A stretch of 64,000 bases of DNA from Pseudomonas sp. MM213 (GTDB lineage: Bacteria > Pseudomonadota > Gammaproteobacteria > Pseudomonadales > Pseudomonadaceae). Below are positions 63,124 to 64,000 of the stretch, one piece after another. The notes beneath the pieces are model-generated. The model was not told where the DNA came from and searched no databases. It saw only the letters and a list, made by a program, of their open reading frames with translations. Each line of letters opens with the position of its first letter. The stretch's first letter is position 1. The stretch spans positions 5,704,001 through 5,768,000 of the forward strand of contig NZ_CP081943.1 in NCBI RefSeq assembly GCF_020423045.1, in the 5' to 3' direction. Position numbers and translations under genes: made by a program.

Positions 63124-63828
63124 TTACTGCGCGGCGATGCTGTAGCCATCGAACGCGGTTTGCTGCTGAAGCGCGGTGATGATGTTTTTGCGGTTAACGG
63201 CGTGTTCAGTTCCGCTACTGTCCAGGAACGATTCGCTTTCCAGCTCTGCTTCATCGCCTTCGCCGACAAAGGTAAAGCCGAGGAACTCCAGGGCCTCACG
63301 GTCAACGTTCAGACGCGAGCGCGGAGTGCGCAGCGGCAGCGTGACGCTGATGCCGTCCTTGCTGATGGTGAACACTTCGACATCTTTCTTGGCGCGGGCC
63401 GTTTTGCTCTTGCCACTGGTTGGGTTGCTGATGGCCTGATGCGTCTGGTTCAGTACTTTCAGGGCCAGACCGTAGACGATCTCCTGAAACGCAGGATCGT
63501 CCTTGAAGCTGGAAAGGATCCGGCTGATCGAGAATTTGCTGCTCAGGTCTTCAAGGGCCGCGATATCGGCCGCCTCTGCGTCCTTGAGTTGCTTGAGTTC
63601 GCCCATCAATTCATAGGCTTTATCGTCGTCGAAGCGGTCGTGGGCCTGGCGAATCGCGGCGCGCAGCTCGCGGATCTGGTCGCTTTCCCGGGTGGACTGG
63701 AAAGCGTCCAGCACCATCTCGGCGATGGTCTTGGCCTGGGGCACGTGCTGTGAAAGATTGATGGAGTTTTCGTATTCCGCTTTGGACGACAAGGTGACTA
63801 CGGATTCAGCGGTATTGGAATCGGACAT
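63124..63828 (-). CDS. Protein of unknown function, 234 residues
   Basis: A soluble acidic protein. The first half is helical and probably coiled-coil in part (residues ~40-95, RELRAAIRQAHDRFDDDKAYELMGELKQLKDAEAADI). A Lys-rich linker (SGKSKTARAKKD) leads to a strand-rich second half (VEVFTISKDGISVTLPLRTPRS, then LEFLGFTFVGEGDEAELESES). No signal or membrane span. I do not recognise the family. The design, oligomerising helices plus a small beta domain, could suit a structural or DNA-associated protein, but nothing proves it. It is followed by a terminator. Confidence 0.7.
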   Translation of the reverse strand: MSDSNTAESVVTLSSKAEYENSINLSQHVPQAKTIAEMVLDAFQSTRESDQIRELRAAIRQAHDRFDDDKAYELMGELKQLKDAEAADIAALEDLSSKFSISRILSSFKDDPAFQEIVYGLALKVLNQTHQAISNPTSGKSKTARAKKDVEVFTISKDGISVTLPLRTPRSRLNVDREALEFLGFTFVGEGDEAELESESFLDSSGTEHAVNRKNIITALQQQTAFDGYSIAAQ

Positions 63829-63964
63829 TGAAATTTCACTACTTCTTTAACTTGAATTGGGGCGAAAAAGCACAGGGCTTTTTCAGGCCGCCTAATCTAT
63901 TGGACCTGCGCGGCGTTGTCACGGGTGAACAGGCGAGCGGGCAAAAGAACTGGCTACCACCACC

Positions 63965-64000
63965 TTGTAGGAGCCGGCTTGCTGGCGATGGCGGCATGTC
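63965..64000. repeat. REP element cut by the window end
   Basis: TTGTAGGAGCCGGCTTGCTGGCGATGGCGGC is one REP arm; the partner lies beyond the window. Confidence 0.75.

Overview
The window looks like a chromosome segment of a Pseudomonas of the P. fluorescens group. The evidence is the high G+C, a complete alginate operon, the cyoABCDE and moaCDE gene orders, DUF6124 and DUF1656 small proteins, and about eighteen REP doublets (REPINs) built on TGTAGGAGC...GCTCCTACA. I see no tRNA, rRNA, CRISPR array or transposase.

Layout. 1-12.8 kb: a partial AraC-type regulator starting inside a 157-bp palindrome, an EamA permease, a DUF2165 membrane protein, a 2-hydroxyacid dehydrogenase, a DUF6124 protein with a structured leader, a LysR regulator divergent from an AaeXAB-like efflux system with its own outer-membrane factor, a DUF4440 protein, an SDR and a small membrane protein. 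12.9-18.7 kb: two tandem TccC-like Rhs toxins with nearly identical cores and unrelated C-terminal domains. A 108-bp copy of the algA 3' end lies between them. 18.7-35.5 kb: algD-8-44-K-E-G-X-L-I-J-F-A, all on the minus strand. REPINs sit at three junctions and also inside the algK signal-peptide codons. 36-43.4 kb: yaaA, a polysaccharide deacetylase-like protein, a PIN-PhoH ATPase, moaCDE, an amino-acid-binding protein and dsbB. 44.2-49 kb: cyoABCDE. 49.3-50.4 kb: a small lower-G+C pair, a DUF6036-type nucleotidyltransferase and an unknown partner.

50.5-62.9 kb is the most notable region. Two MocR-type regulators bracket ten co-directional genes: MFS exporter, ATP-grasp ligase, RidA, cupin, YfcF-like GST, KamA-like radical SAM, class IV aminotransferase, TauD-like dioxygenase, AurF-like di-iron N-oxygenase and MBL hydrolase. 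No NRPS or PKS gene is present. I infer a compact pathway for a small, exported, N-oxidised amino-acid-derived metabolite or dipeptide. I do not recognise it as a characterised cluster. Perfect inverted repeats at both regulator starts suggest MocR operators.

The window ends with a conserved-looking protein of unknown function and a partial REP.
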